In this document: one piece after another, positions 33,746-44,200 of the stretch
How the letters are laid out: each line of letters opens with the position of its first letter
Position numbering within the stretch: the stretch's first letter is position 1
Position numbers and translations under genes: made by a program
Assembly: GCA_947631085.1 (NCBI GenBank)
Contig: CANRJY010000001.1
Span: forward strand, 1-64,000
Source: an uncultured Clostridia bacterium
Lineage (GTDB): Bacteria > Bacillota > Clostridia > UBA1381
Length of the DNA stretch: 64,000 nucleotides
Direction: 5' to 3'
Notes under the pieces: generated by a model
What the model was told of the DNA's origin: nothing
The model's database searches: none
What the model saw: only the letters and a program-made list of their open reading frames with translations

Positions 33746-35062
33746 TCAATCTCCTATATTATTATACTTTTTCTTTAGAACATCAATTTTCCTTTGCTGC
33801 TGACGCGTTAGTCCGAAGCCCATAAAACGGCATATATGGTCGTTTTTGAGAATGCAGAAACACATCCTTTTCCAGCTCGGAATATCCTTGGTCGATTTTA
33901 TATCATCGGTATCATCCGGAATATCGCCTTCAAAAATCACGCGTGAATTTTTCATAAGCGTGTAATTCGAAACACCGTTGCGTTTTATATTATACCCGTG
34001 ATCGAGGAGTTCCTGAATAGCGGTTTCATCCAGTCCTCCGCCGGTTTCGTGCCAAAACTTTATTGACGTGGTGAATTTTTTAACGTAGCTGTCACGCAGC
34101 CTCGGCGGAAGAGTCGCCAGCAAAAATTCGGTATATGACCGCCATGTGTGTCCCTCGGGCAGCTTCAGCCCTCTGTAGCCCATCGCGCGGCTTTTTCCGT
34201 ATATGGCGGTAAAATTCGCGCCCTGCACGCGCCCGACAAGCTTTGACCATACCTGCGGGTCTATAACACGATACAGGTTTAGACTTTCCTTCGCGTAATC
34301 ATTAAACGGCGATGCGACACGCATTTGGTCCAAAGGCACTCCCGCCATATAATACATATCGTATAGTCTGTTATAATCATAATCAAACAGATAATTTGCA
34401 TGCCAAACGTCTTTTATCGACCAGTCATACATAGGCGAAGCGCTGTAAGTGTCTTTAAACAGCTTGCTTATCCAGCATGTGTCTTTGTATCCGTACCGCT
34501 TGTTAATGATTGCGTTATAGCGCTGCAGCGATTCATCTGTTCTGTTTCCGAGCAGCGTGACTGTTTTCTTATCATCATGCGAAATTCTATACCACCGCGC
34601 AAACTGCTTAAACAGATCCTCCTGATGCATACGATAACGGTATGTCGTGATTGGATTGTTGTCAAGATTTATAACATAGTCGTGCTTCGGCATAGGACGC
34701 ACCCACGCGTCCTTTTTTGTCTCGTCCCACGGATACCAAAACATCTCATAGCTGCTCAGCGCCGTGCGTGTGGCCATAGGAAGACAAACCCAATACAGTT
34801 CCGCCTCATTTTCAAGCCGCGCAAAAGTGCGCTCGATATATTCGGTAGTCATACTGTATTGCGCCTCAAAATCCTGATGAAACACGCCTATCGGTTTATC
34901 GGGATAGTATTTGTTTCGGAAATCAAGCGTCATATTCAGCAATAACCCGCTGTCTTTTCCGCCTGAAAACGCCACATATATATTGTCAAATTCCTCGAAA
35001 ATGTAACGTATACGCTCCTGAAACGCCTCATATACGTTTTTGTCTATATACTCGCGTTTCAT
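33746..35062 (-). CDS. PAPS-reductase-like PP-loop protein with DUF3440-like C-terminus (IbrA-like)
   Basis: The 438-residue protein (start MKREYIDKN) has an adenylating PP-loop FSGGKDSG at residues 32-39, as in PAPS reductases and DndC. The long central part (LLGNRTDESLQRY, KDTCWISKLF, SPMYDWSIKDVW) follows the IbrA/DUF3440 plan. The C-terminus holds a Cys group (Cys401, 403, 411) that could bind metal. Sulfate-assimilation partners are absent, so it is not likely to be a true PAPS reductase. Its ATG overlaps the proC stop by one base, and no good ribosome site is seen, so it is translated by coupling. Function is inferred as nucleotide or nucleic-acid chemistry. Confidence 0.82.
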   Translation of the reverse strand: MKREYIDKNVYEAFQERIRYIFEEFDNIYVAFSGGKDSGLLLNMTLDFRNKYYPDKPIGVFHQDFEAQYSMTTEYIERTFARLENEAELYWVCLPMATRTALSSYEMFWYPWDETKKDAWVRPMPKHDYVINLDNNPITTYRYRMHQEDLFKQFARWYRISHDDKKTVTLLGNRTDESLQRYNAIINKRYGYKDTCWISKLFKDTYSASPMYDWSIKDVWHANYLFDYDYNRLYDMYYMAGVPLDQMRVASPFNDYAKESLNLYRVIDPQVWSKLVGRVQGANFTAIYGKSRAMGYRGLKLPEGHTWRSYTEFLLATLPPRLRDSYVKKFTTSIKFWHETGGGLDETAIQELLDHGYNIKRNGVSNYTLMKNSRVIFEGDIPDDTDDIKSTKDIPSWKRMCFCILKNDHICRFMGFGLTRQQQRKIDVLKKKYNNIGD

Positions 35063-35856
35063 TACATTGACTTCGACTTGTCCATGCACGCGCGCATAGC
35101 CTCGATCACCGCGCTTCTGAAGCCACGCTCCTCAAGAACGCTCACAGCCTCGATTGTAGTTCCCGCGGGCGAGCAAACCATATCTTTAAGCTGTCCCGGG
35201 TGCTTTCCCGTTTCAAGCGCCATCTTCGCGCTTCCGAGAACCGCCTGCGCCGCGAACGTGTACGCCTGAGCGCGCGTCATTCCGCCCATAACAGCCGCGT
35301 CAGCCATGGCCTCGATAAGCATGAACACATACGCGGGCGACGAGCCCGAAACAGCCGTAACCGCGTCCATCATATATTCGGGGACTATCTCCGCCTTTCC
35401 GAAGCTCGAAAGAATTTTCACAGCGTTTTCCGTATCCTTCGTTCCGACAACGTCATTCGGGCAAACGGCGGACATTCCCTCGCCCACGAGCGCGGGAGTA
35501 TTCGGCATTACGCGAACCAGCTTTACGGGTTTTGCGAACGCTTCCTCCAGCTTCGCGATACTCTGCCCCGCGACGATTGAAACGATCATTCGTTCAAGGT
35601 TTACATAATCCTTTATTTCGTCTATGACCTTATAAACCACATTCGGCTTGACGCAAAGAAAAATCACATCTGAGCGGCGCGTCACTTCCTTATTGTTATC
35701 GGTTGTGTAAACGCCATACTCGGTTTTAAGCGCGTCAAGCGTATCCGCGTTTTTATCGGAAACGGAAATGTCGATTGCCGCGGCGGTGTTTGAAGCGATA
35801 ACGCCCTTAATAATTGCCGCGCCCATATTTCCTCCGCCTATAAATCCAATTTTCAT
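35062..35856 (-). CDS. proC: Pyrroline-5-carboxylate reductase
   Basis: The 264-residue enzyme has the NAD(P) motif FIGGGNMGAAIIKG and the C-terminal ProC block (AVSGSSPAYVFMLIEAMADAA, then CSPAGTTIEAVSVLEERGFR). It makes proline from pyrroline-5-carboxylate. It is preceded by AAGGAGCAG and linked downstream by overlap to the IbrA-like gene, an unusual partner. Confidence 0.96.
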   Translation of the reverse strand: MKIGFIGGGNMGAAIIKGVIASNTAAAIDISVSDKNADTLDALKTEYGVYTTDNNKEVTRRSDVIFLCVKPNVVYKVIDEIKDYVNLERMIVSIVAGQSIAKLEEAFAKPVKLVRVMPNTPALVGEGMSAVCPNDVVGTKDTENAVKILSSFGKAEIVPEYMMDAVTAVSGSSPAYVFMLIEAMADAAVMGGMTRAQAYTFAAQAVLGSAKMALETGKHPGQLKDMVCSPAGTTIEAVSVLEERGFRSAVIEAMRACMDKSKSM

Positions 35857-35892
35857 GGTATCTGCTCCTTTCGTTGTGTTGGTGTAAATTAC

Positions 35893-35928
35893 AAAAACGG
35901 AACCGCCATTCCGGTCAGTTCCGTTTTT
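35893..35928 (-). terminator. Terminator of the decarboxylase operon
   Basis: An 11-bp stem (35893-35903 with 35918-35928) with T-run on the minus strand lies just after the oadA-like stop. Confidence 0.85.
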
Positions 35929-35932
35929 TAAT

Positions 35933-37345
35933 TTACTGCACCGGATAAACCTTATTCTCCTCGTCCAATAAATCTCCGTCTATTTTATATTTCTGCGCGC
36001 GGCGGTATTCGAAGAATTTGACCGCGACCTGTCCGAACAGCGCGTATGACAATACGTCCTCCGGCTGCTCTATCCATTCGGCGCATTCCTTTTTCATCTG
36101 CTCCAGCTCCGGCGGGATCAAATCCGCGGGACGGCAGGTGATACGCTTTTCGTCGCCGATTATTTTCTTTACTATATCCTCCGAAATGTCAACCGGACAT
36201 TTGCCGTATTCGCCTCGTACAAGTCCCTTTGTTTCCTTCGAAACCATCTTATATCTCTCTCCCATCAGTACGTTTAAAACAGCCTGTGTTCCGACGATCT
36301 GCGACGACGGCGTTACCAGCGGCGGATAGCCCATGTCCGCTCTTACGCGCGGCACTTCCTTGAGCACTTCCTCGTAAGCGTCCTCTCTTCCCTGCTGCTT
36401 AAGCTGCGAAACGAGGTTAGAGAGCATACCGCCAGGCACCTGGTACTTCAATGTATTAACGTCAACGCCCATTACCTTCGGGTTCATAAGCCCGCTCGCG
36501 AGATACTTTTCTCTTAGCGGCTTGAAATAATCGCATATTTCGACCAGCTTGTCAAGGTCGTAGCCCGTATCGTAAGGCGTACCCTGCAAAGCCGCGACGA
36601 TCGGCTCTGTCGGCGGCTGCGACGTACCCATAGCCATAGGCGACATAGCGCAGTCTATCACGTCAACGCCCGCCTCGATCGCCTTCAGGTAAACCATAGA
36701 AGCCTCGCCCGACGTGTAGTGCGTATGGAGCTGAATAGGTATTTTAACCGTTTCCTTCATAGCCTTTACGAGGTCGTACGCGGTATACGGCAGAAGCAAT
36801 CCCGCCATATCCTTGATACAAATCGAATCCGCGCCCATTTCCTCAAGCTGCTTCGCGAGCTTCGTGAAGCTTTCTATATTGTGAACGGGGCTTATCGTGT
36901 AGCACACGGTAGCCTGCAAATGACCCTTTTCCTTCTTACACGCTTTGATCGCGCATTCGAGATTTCGCACGTCGTTAAGCGCGTCGAAGATACGCAGAAT
37001 ATCAATGCCGTTAGCGATTGACTTCTGCACAAAATATTCAACTATATCGTCCGCGTAATGCCTGTAGCCCAAAATATTCTGACCTCTGAACAGCATTTGC
37101 AGCGGAGTTTTCTTTGCTTTATCCTTAATTTTTCTCAATCTCTCCCACGGATCTTCGTTTAAGAAGCGCAGGCACGAATCAAACGTCGCGCCGCCCCATG
37201 CTTCGAGCGAATGATAACCTATATCGTCGAGTTTTTCAACAATCGGTAGCATATCCTCCGTGGTCATACGCGTAGCAATAAGCGACTGATGCGCGTCACG
37301 CAGGACTGTTTCGGTAATTTCAACCGGTTTTTCATTTTTAGCCAT
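35933..37345 (-). CDS. oadA: Oxaloacetate decarboxylase alpha / transcarboxylase 5S-type carboxyltransferase
   Basis: The 470-residue barrel enzyme has VLRDAHQSLIATRMTTEDML (metal and substrate site), ICIKDMAGLL with the carbamylated-Lys region, and QLHTHYTSG. It stops before any biotin domain, so biotin is supplied by the separate carrier protein here. It moves CO2 between pyruvate/oxaloacetate and carboxybiotin in the cytosol. It lies 13 bases after oadB as the last gene of the operon. Both a decarboxylase and a transcarboxylase role fit. Confidence 0.93.
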   Translation of the reverse strand: MAKNEKPVEITETVLRDAHQSLIATRMTTEDMLPIVEKLDDIGYHSLEAWGGATFDSCLRFLNEDPWERLRKIKDKAKKTPLQMLFRGQNILGYRHYADDIVEYFVQKSIANGIDILRIFDALNDVRNLECAIKACKKEKGHLQATVCYTISPVHNIESFTKLAKQLEEMGADSICIKDMAGLLLPYTAYDLVKAMKETVKIPIQLHTHYTSGEASMVYLKAIEAGVDVIDCAMSPMAMGTSQPPTEPIVAALQGTPYDTGYDLDKLVEICDYFKPLREKYLASGLMNPKVMGVDVNTLKYQVPGGMLSNLVSQLKQQGREDAYEEVLKEVPRVRADMGYPPLVTPSSQIVGTQAVLNVLMGERYKMVSKETKGLVRGEYGKCPVDISEDIVKKIIGDEKRITCRPADLIPPELEQMKKECAEWIEQPEDVLSYALFGQVAVKFFEYRRAQKYKIDGDLLDEENKVYPVQ

Positions 37346-37358
37346 ATATATTGCCTCC

Positions 37359-38621
37359 TTAACTGAATAATGACAGGAACACGCCTGCAGCTACCGCCGA
37401 GCCTATAACTCCGGCGACGTTCGGTCCCATCGCGTGCATGAGCAGGAAGTTTGACGGGTTTTCCTTCTGTCCCACCATCTGCGACACTCTCGCCGCCATA
37501 GGCACAGCCGAAACTCCCGCCGAGCCTATCAGCGGATTTACCTTGCCTTTGGTAAGCACACACATCAAATCGCCCAGGAGCAGACCGCCCGCCGTTGAGA
37601 AGCAGAACGCGATAAGTCCGAGCACGATAATGCCGAGCGTCTGCGGATTTAAGAAGCTCTCCGCCGTCGCCGTAGCGCCTACCGTCACGCCGAGGAAAAT
37701 CGTTATAACATTCATAAGTCCGTTCTGCGCGGTTTTTGAAAGTCTGTCCGCAACGCCCGATTCCTTTAAGAGATTTCCGAGCATCAGGCAACCCACGAGC
37801 GCCACCGCGTCGGGGATTATAAACGCAACGACTATCGTAACTATTATCGGGAACAGTATTTTTTCCGTTTTTGAAACGGGTCTGAGCTGCTCCATAACTA
37901 TCTGTCTTTGCTTTTTCGTAGTCAGCGCCTTCATTATTGGCGGCTGAATTACAGGTATGAGCGCCATGTACGAGTACGCTGCTATCGCTATCGCCGGCAA
38001 TAGAGCCGGAGCGAGCGTTTTTGTGACGTAAATCGCCGTAGGGCCGTCAGCGCCGCCGATAATACCTATCGAAGCCGCTTCCTTTACGCCGAAGCTAATT
38101 GCCGGAACGAGCGCGCTAAGCACCAGCGCGCCGAGGAATGTGAAGAACACTCCGAACTGCGCCGCCGCGCCCAACAGAATACTTTTCGGGTTCGCAATAA
38201 GCGGGCCGAAATCCGTCATACAGCCGATACCGACGAATATGAGCGGCGGATAAATGCCGAGCTTAACGCCTAAGTACAGTAAATCGAGCAGTCCGCCCTC
38301 GGAGACGACCCGCTGTATGTCGATATGGCTGCCGTCGAGCATATATTCGGGATTGGTAAAAAATTCCGTGTGCATCATGATCGCGCTCGAGCCCTTGAAC
38401 ATCGGCATATTCGTAAGCAGCATACCGAACGCGATAGGCAGAAGCAGCAGCGGCTCGAACTTTTTTACGATCGCGAGATACAAAAGCAAGCAGGCGATCG
38501 CGATCATAAGCGGCGTGCCTATGGCTTGCAGAAAATCTCCCGCGGCAAACGCGGCGCGCATATCGCCGAGCATCGCGGCAAGTCCGGTGCTTCCCATAAA
38601 ATCTATTATGCTTTGAAACAC
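37359..38621 (-). CDS. oadB: Sodium-pumping decarboxylase, membrane beta subunit
   Basis: The 420-residue membrane protein of the OadB/MmdB/GcdB family contains the Na+-site motif GIIGGADGPTAIYVT and repeated hydrophobic segments. It decarboxylates carboxybiotin and exports Na+. The chosen start is GTG at 38621 with GGTGA upstream; a Met at residue 9 is an alternative. It lies between the biotin carrier and oadA-like genes. Confidence 0.95.
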   Translation of the reverse strand: MFQSIIDFMGSTGLAAMLGDMRAAFAAGDFLQAIGTPLMIAIACLLLYLAIVKKFEPLLLLPIAFGMLLTNMPMFKGSSAIMMHTEFFTNPEYMLDGSHIDIQRVVSEGGLLDLLYLGVKLGIYPPLIFVGIGCMTDFGPLIANPKSILLGAAAQFGVFFTFLGALVLSALVPAISFGVKEAASIGIIGGADGPTAIYVTKTLAPALLPAIAIAAYSYMALIPVIQPPIMKALTTKKQRQIVMEQLRPVSKTEKILFPIIVTIVVAFIIPDAVALVGCLMLGNLLKESGVADRLSKTAQNGLMNVITIFLGVTVGATATAESFLNPQTLGIIVLGLIAFCFSTAGGLLLGDLMCVLTKGKVNPLIGSAGVSAVPMAARVSQMVGQKENPSNFLLMHAMGPNVAGVIGSAVAAGVFLSLFS

Positions 38622-38659
38622 TTGTCTGTCACCACTTTCTGAATCAAATTTTTCTTAAA

Positions 38660-39040
38660 TCAGTTTACGGAAATGATAACATCGCCGCTGTTCACGCTCG
38701 CGCCGCTTGACGCGTTTACGCTTGCGACCGTGCCCTCAACGCCCGCGAAAATTTCGTTTTCCATCTTCATCGCTTCGAGTACCGCGACGAGTGTGTCAGC
38801 CTTTACCGTGTCGCCCACGTTTACCTTTACCGACATGATAGTACCCGGCATAGGAGCGGTAACCTTCTTAGCTCCCATAGCGCCCGACGAAGCCGAAGCA
38901 GCCTTCGGAGCGGGTGCCGGTGCGGGAGCGGGTGCAACCGCCGGAGCCGGTGCGACCGGAGCCGAGGTCTGAACGCCGCCTACTTCCTCCACGTCAACAG
39001 CGTATGTTTTACCGTTTACAGTGATATTAAACTTTCTCAT
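38660..39040 (-). CDS. Biotin carboxyl carrier protein of the decarboxylase
   Basis: The 126-residue protein has an N-terminal strand pair (FNITVNGKTYAVDVEE), a flexible Ala/Pro linker (about 30-55) and a biotinyl domain with VLEAMKMENEI, the biotinylated Lys being in AMKM. It shuttles CO2 between carboxyltransferases and the membrane subunit, like the transcarboxylase 1.3S or MmdC subunit. It lies between the gamma and beta subunit genes. Confidence 0.95.
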   Translation of the reverse strand: MRKFNITVNGKTYAVDVEEVGGVQTSAPVAPAPAVAPAPAPAPAPKAASASSGAMGAKKVTAPMPGTIMSVKVNVGDTVKADTLVAVLEAMKMENEIFAGVEGTVASVNASSGASVNSGDVIISVN

Positions 39041-39052
39041 ATTTTTACCTCC

Positions 39053-39463
39053 CTAAAATCTGTTATTAATAGTCTCATTAACGCCCGCTCTGTTCCAAGC
39101 CGACGATAAACCGCCTACGCGCTTGTAGGATTTTATTCGTAAGTTGTAAGTCGAAGTATTCAGGCTCGCGGCAACGGCAGCCGTGAGTATAGCGACAAGC
39201 TCCTCCTCGGGAATGTCGTCCGGTTCGTAAGGCTCGTTATGGTTTTTATCCGTGGTATAAGTTGCCTCAGCTCCTCCCGTCATATATCTCATTCCAATTT
39301 GCTTTGCTTCGTTTACATTTTCGGTCTGCTTTTTCGGGTCTTTATAGAAAATCACTCTGAAAAGGTACAGCACTATCATAAGTATAACAAGCACCGCGAA
39401 AACTATCGAAAGACCGAGTACCGTAACCTGTAAGCCTTCGCCTAAAGCATCTGCCAAATTCAT
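39053..39463 (-). CDS. OadG/MmdD-like gamma (delta) subunit of sodium-pumping decarboxylase
   Basis: The 136-residue protein has one N-terminal membrane helix (LQVTVLGLSIVFAVLVILMI) with a charged cytoplasmic tail. The later segment EEELVAILTAAVAASLN is the conserved block of this family. It anchors the carboxyltransferase to the membrane part. It lies 12 bases before the carrier gene. Confidence 0.88.
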   Translation of the reverse strand: MNLADALGEGLQVTVLGLSIVFAVLVILMIVLYLFRVIFYKDPKKQTENVNEAKQIGMRYMTGGAEATYTTDKNHNEPYEPDDIPEEELVAILTAAVAASLNTSTYNLRIKSYKRVGGLSSAWNRAGVNETINNRF

Positions 39464-39496
39464 AATCGTTATCTCCTTTCCGAAAATCCCGCTTGA

Positions 39497-41047
39497 TTAT
39501 ACGGGGAGATTGCCGTGTTTCTTAGCCGGTCGCGATTCTCTCTTTGACGCGAGCATTTCGAGCGCCGCTATTATTCTCGGTCTTGTCGAATCCGGCTCTA
39601 TAACGTCGTCAACGTAGCCTCTCGCCGCCGCGACATAGGGTGACGCGAAGCGGTTTCTATACTCGTTGATTTTTTCCGCTCTCGTCCTTATGGGATCGAC
39701 ACTGTTTTTGATGTCGTCCTTGAAAATGATGTTCGCCGCGCCGTCGGGACCCATAACCGCGATTTCCGCCGTGGGCCAAGCCATAACTATATCCGCGCCG
39801 ACGTGCTTCGAGCTCATCGCGATATACGCGCCGCCGTACGCCTTTCTTATAATTACGTTTATCTTCGGCACGGTAGCCTCACAGTATGCGTAAAGGAGCT
39901 TCGCACCGTGGCGGATAATGCCGCCCTGCTCCTGCTCAACGCCCGGGAAATAGCCGGGAACATCGGTGAGCGTCACGAGCGGAATATTGAAGCTGTCGCA
40001 GAAGCGCACAAATCTCGCCGCCTTGTCTGACGAGTCGATATCGAGCGAGCCCGCCATAACCTTCGGCTGATTAGCCACTATTCCGACAGTGCCGCCGTTC
40101 ATTCTAGCGAAGCCGACAACTATATTCTGCGCGAAATCCGCGTGAACCTCCATGAAGTCGCCGTTATCCACTATTTCCGCGATAACGTCCTTTATATCGT
40201 AAGCCTTGTTCGCCTCGTCGGGGACGATCGTCGTGAGCTTCTCGCTCAGTCTGTTGATATCGTCCGACGGCGCGATATACGGCGTTTCCTCCAAATTGTT
40301 TGACGGAAGGAACGAAAGCAAGCGTCTTATCTGCGCTATGCACTCCTCCTCGGTCTTAGCCGCAAAGTGCGCCACGCCCGATTTTGACGTGTGAACCTGC
40401 GCTCCGCCGAGATCGTTCGAGGTCACGTCCTCGCCCGTTACCGATTTTATAACCTGCGGGCCTGTGATAAACATCTGGCTTGTCTTGTCCACCATAAATA
40501 TGAAATCCGTAATAGCCGGAGAATAAACCGCTCCGCCCGCGCACGGCCCCATAATTACCGAGATCTGCGGAATAACGCCGCTGTTGCAGGTATTTCTGAA
40601 AAATATCTCGCCGAAGCCCGAAAGAGCGTCAATGCCCTCCTGTATCCTCGCACCGCCCGAATCGTTAAGTCCGATTATCGGCGCGCCCATCTTCGCCGCC
40701 ATATCCATAACCTTGCATATTTTCTTCGCGTGCATTTCGCCCAGCGATCCGCCTATTACGGTGAAGTCCTGCGCGTACGCATAAACGAGCCTGCCGTCAA
40801 CCGTGCCGTAGCCCGTGACAACGCCCTCACCCGGAGCTTCGACGCAGTCCATGCCGAAGTCGCTGCAGCGGTGCGTCACAAACGCGTCGATCTCAACGAA
40901 GCTGCCCTCGTCCATGAGCATTTTGATACGCTCGCGCGCGGTCATTTTACCGGAATCATGCTGCTTTTTGATTTTAGCCTCTCCCCCGCCGTTTTCTATG
41001 GTTTGGCGGCGGTACTGAAGCTCGGTCAATTTATCAACTGTTCCCAT
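39497..41047 (-). CDS. mmdA: Acyl-CoA carboxyltransferase (methylmalonyl-/propionyl-CoA type, MmdA)
   Basis: The 516-residue crotonase-fold carboxyltransferase has [18 protein letters not shown], an oxyanion [12 protein letters not shown] and the C-terminal [16 protein letters not shown]. The family includes MmdA and the transcarboxylase 12S subunit, which decarboxylate methylmalonyl-CoA to propionyl-CoA onto biotin. It is the first gene of the operon, with GGAGGTTAAA before the ATG and a good promoter upstream. Confidence 0.94.
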   Translation of the reverse strand: MGTVDKLTELQYRRQTIENGGGEAKIKKQHDSGKMTARERIKMLMDEGSFVEIDAFVTHRCSDFGMDCVEAPGEGVVTGYGTVDGRLVYAYAQDFTVIGGSLGEMHAKKICKVMDMAAKMGAPIIGLNDSGGARIQEGIDALSGFGEIFFRNTCNSGVIPQISVIMGPCAGGAVYSPAITDFIFMVDKTSQMFITGPQVIKSVTGEDVTSNDLGGAQVHTSKSGVAHFAAKTEEECIAQIRRLLSFLPSNNLEETPYIAPSDDINRLSEKLTTIVPDEANKAYDIKDVIAEIVDNGDFMEVHADFAQNIVVGFARMNGGTVGIVANQPKVMAGSLDIDSSDKAARFVRFCDSFNIPLVTLTDVPGYFPGVEQEQGGIIRHGAKLLYAYCEATVPKINVIIRKAYGGAYIAMSSKHVGADIVMAWPTAEIAVMGPDGAANIIFKDDIKNSVDPIRTRAEKINEYRNRFASPYVAAARGYVDDVIEPDSTRPRIIAALEMLASKRESRPAKKHGNLPV

Positions 41048-41135
41048 ATTTTAACCTCCATTACCTGTATTTTGTGCCGTATATAATATGGAAATACCAT
41101 ATAGGGCTAATAGATAAAATTTACACTCATTCTAC

Positions 41136-41164
41136 ATTATACCGTGATTTTGACAAATTTTCAA
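41136..41164 (-). promoter_or_regulatory. SigA-type promoter of the decarboxylase operon
   Basis: TTGAAA (41159-41164) and TATAAT (41136-41141) on the minus strand with a 17-base spacer. In the leader, ATATGG (41086-41091) is inverted at 41097-41102. Confidence 0.72.
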
Positions 41165-41239
41165 CAATTTTTTAAATGTTACCTATAAAAAATACGCGTT
41201 AATCCGCGTCGGCTTTTTGTAAGACTTTCACAAATGCAA

Positions 41240-41271
41240 AAGCCCGAAAGGTATCTACACCTTTCGGGCTT
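41240..41271 (-). terminator. Terminator of the secreted transglutaminase-like gene
   Basis: A 13-bp stem (41240-41252 with 41259-41271) lies just after the stop at 41285, with T-rich sequence following on the minus strand. Confidence 0.8.
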
Positions 41272-41284
41272 GAAAAGTTTAATA

Positions 41285-44200
41285 TTAATTCGACGCGGAT
41301 TCCGATGCCGTAAGCTCCAATTTATCTATGGGATAGACGCTGTCAATACCCCAAAGAAACGCTTTTACGCTATCCACATCTTCGATTCCTTCGATATTTT
41401 CAACTGTGATCGTCCTTGTTGCTTTTGCTCCTATTTCCGCGGTCTCGCTTCTTACGGACTGCAGCCTGTTATCCTTATACAGAGCCACTATAAGCTGCGC
41501 GTTCGCCTTAAATTCCGCGGATGTGTTTACGATCTCCGCAGATATAGCTCCGTCCTCGGCGCTGATCGTTCCGGTCAGCGTTTTACCGCTGCCCATAACC
41601 GCCGGCGGAGCGGGCTTTATGATAGTCTCGCCGGTAAGCTCGGCTTCCGCTTCCTCTTTTTCAAGCGTGGCGGTCTTGGCAAACGTAACGTTTATAATCG
41701 TATTTTTTACGCCTTCCGTCCACGCAACGGCTACAGTTGTGTCATCACCCTTGTTTTCCGGAACGGGCTGAGCCTCGCCGTTTATGAAAATCGTATCGAT
41801 AGCATAACCCTCGTCGGGGATTATGTTTATCTCCGGCGCTTTTCCGTCCTTTTCGGCATAGATTAAACCATCCTCAGCCGTATCCGCCGATACTATTTTG
41901 CCGCCGGCGTTATTGAACACCGTTACCGTTGACTTTTGTTGGGCTTTTTCTTCCTCCGTCATTTCGCTTGCAACTATCGCGAACGGGCTGAATGATTTAC
42001 AAAGTATCACAAGACCGTATTTTGTAACCTCACACGGGATCTCTTCAACGTCTACAGTATTTCCCTGCGAGTCCTTTTTAAAGTGATACGCTGTAAATTT
42101 CACGCCCTCGTCCTCAGGTCCGTATGGCGCGGGGAAACCTACGCAAAGGCGCACGCTTGTGCCTGTGCTCAAAATGTTTTTATTACATATGGTAAGGCTT
42201 AAATCATATGTGCTGCTGCTTAACACGTCGCTGCCCGTTTTTTCCTCTATCATACTGTTCATCGCGTCGCCTTTGTTTTTGTTTGTTTCGGAAACAACAA
42301 GCGCAATTCTGTTTGAGAGGCTCTGATCAACCGGACTGCCGTCGGAGGTTTTCCAATCATTGACGGAAATATCTGTGTTTTCCATTAGCTGCGGCTTTGC
42401 GAACAGATTGAAGAAGTAGCCGCGCGAACGGTACGCGCAGACTGCCGCGCGGTGCGAGGTTACGAATGAGATCGTCACGGGCTGCAAATTGCCTATCTTG
42501 CTTTCCAGTCCCGTTATATTTATGTCATACGCAATCGTATCACCCGCCCATGAATCATCGGGAGTCAATGTCATTTTAATAGTTCTGTCTCCGACAAGAC
42601 GCATATCTGTTACGACCTTATCCACCTTGACGTTGCCCAAAGCTGCGTTATCAGTCTTGTCATACACGCTTACGGTATAGTCCTTCAGATATTCGAGCGG
42701 AATTTCCGTCTCGCTGTCCTCATCCGCAAGCGAAACGGCTGACGCGCCCTTCTTCTGAAGCGGCTTATCAAACACGATCTCGCAATCCTTAGAGCCGTCC
42801 TCGATATAAAATCTGCCCGACATCGACGGCGTTGAACGCTGCACGAACGGCGGCAGATACTCTACCTCGACGTGGTTTAAGAGCATACCCGTTTCCTCAA
42901 CCAGCATCAGCGGGTCACCGGTATAATACTGATACTCCGCCTGTTCCAGCCCAAATTTGTCGTCCTCCGGATCGGGTATCTGCGGATTTTCGGGAATTTT
43001 CTGTCCCGGATACCAGTGACCGCGCGGAGGAATATCAGTAACGGCAAATTCCATATACTGCGCTTGCCATACGGGGAATAAAATGTACCCGTCGTTTTCA
43101 AAATTTCCTAATCCCTGCGGGTCGTAAAGACCTGTATCGGCATATATCCAGTCGCTTGCGGTGAATTCATCGCCCTCGGTTTCGTAGTTGCGACCGTAGA
43201 ATTTAACGAGGATATACATGTTATCCTCCCGCGCCGCTTTAACATAGCCCTTGCCGTTATAGCTTACCTTAAATGCCGGCGTGGCGCTGCCCATATTGGT
43301 TCCGAACGCGGCGTTGCAGTCGCTTGAATACTGAACATCAAGCCCTCCAACCGAATATACCGTGTCAAAGCTTACGCCGCTCATCTCGAGAACAGGGTAT
43401 TTAAACTCGAAGCCGCATTCCGACATTTCTCCGCTTTCGATATGCTGTCTGTCCATAATATCCGCGCCTACAAGCAGATATTCGGACGATTCATGCCCGC
43501 TGTTTACATCGTTCATGTTTTCACCGTTAAATACGGACGGATCATCGAATGTAGAATCAACCGCATACCATACCTCGTTTTCGATTTCGTGTATCTTAAC
43601 GTAGTTCCACATATGAAGCTCCATCTGCTCCTCTGTGTGCTTATATACGCCCTGAACCGTTACGCACGGCACGCCTATACGGTCAAGCACAAGCTTTAAC
43701 GCCTTGGAATAGCCTTCACAAAGACTTTCGTGCGCCACAAGCGGTCCGTATGCGGTTCTTACGTTTCCGATATTCTCCAATTTGCAGTGCTTGGGGTCGT
43801 TTTGATCAGCCGTATCAAGCTTGTAGACGGTATTTCTTATCATAGCATCATGGACAGCCGTTACCATCTTTTCCTGGTCTGTCTTAGGTCTGTACTTTTC
43901 CTCATCGGAGGTGCCCGGTCTTAAATCGTCAAGATCGAGAACAATCGGCGTGGCGTCCGGATTCGGAGTGGCCGACGCATCCGTTTGAGGAGCATCCGTC
44001 GCCGGCGGGGTCGTTTCATCGGGCATCTTTACCGCGTCAGACGCAATTTCCCGAAGCTTTTCAACCTCGGCGTTTAAGTCGCTTACCGCTTTGTCAACGT
44101 CAGCGGCGGACGAAAATCCCTCTCTGTAATAATTCTCGGTTCTTCCCGCGCCGAGAGAAGCCGTAAAGGTTTCATCGCTTTTTTGCTTGACTGTAATGCT

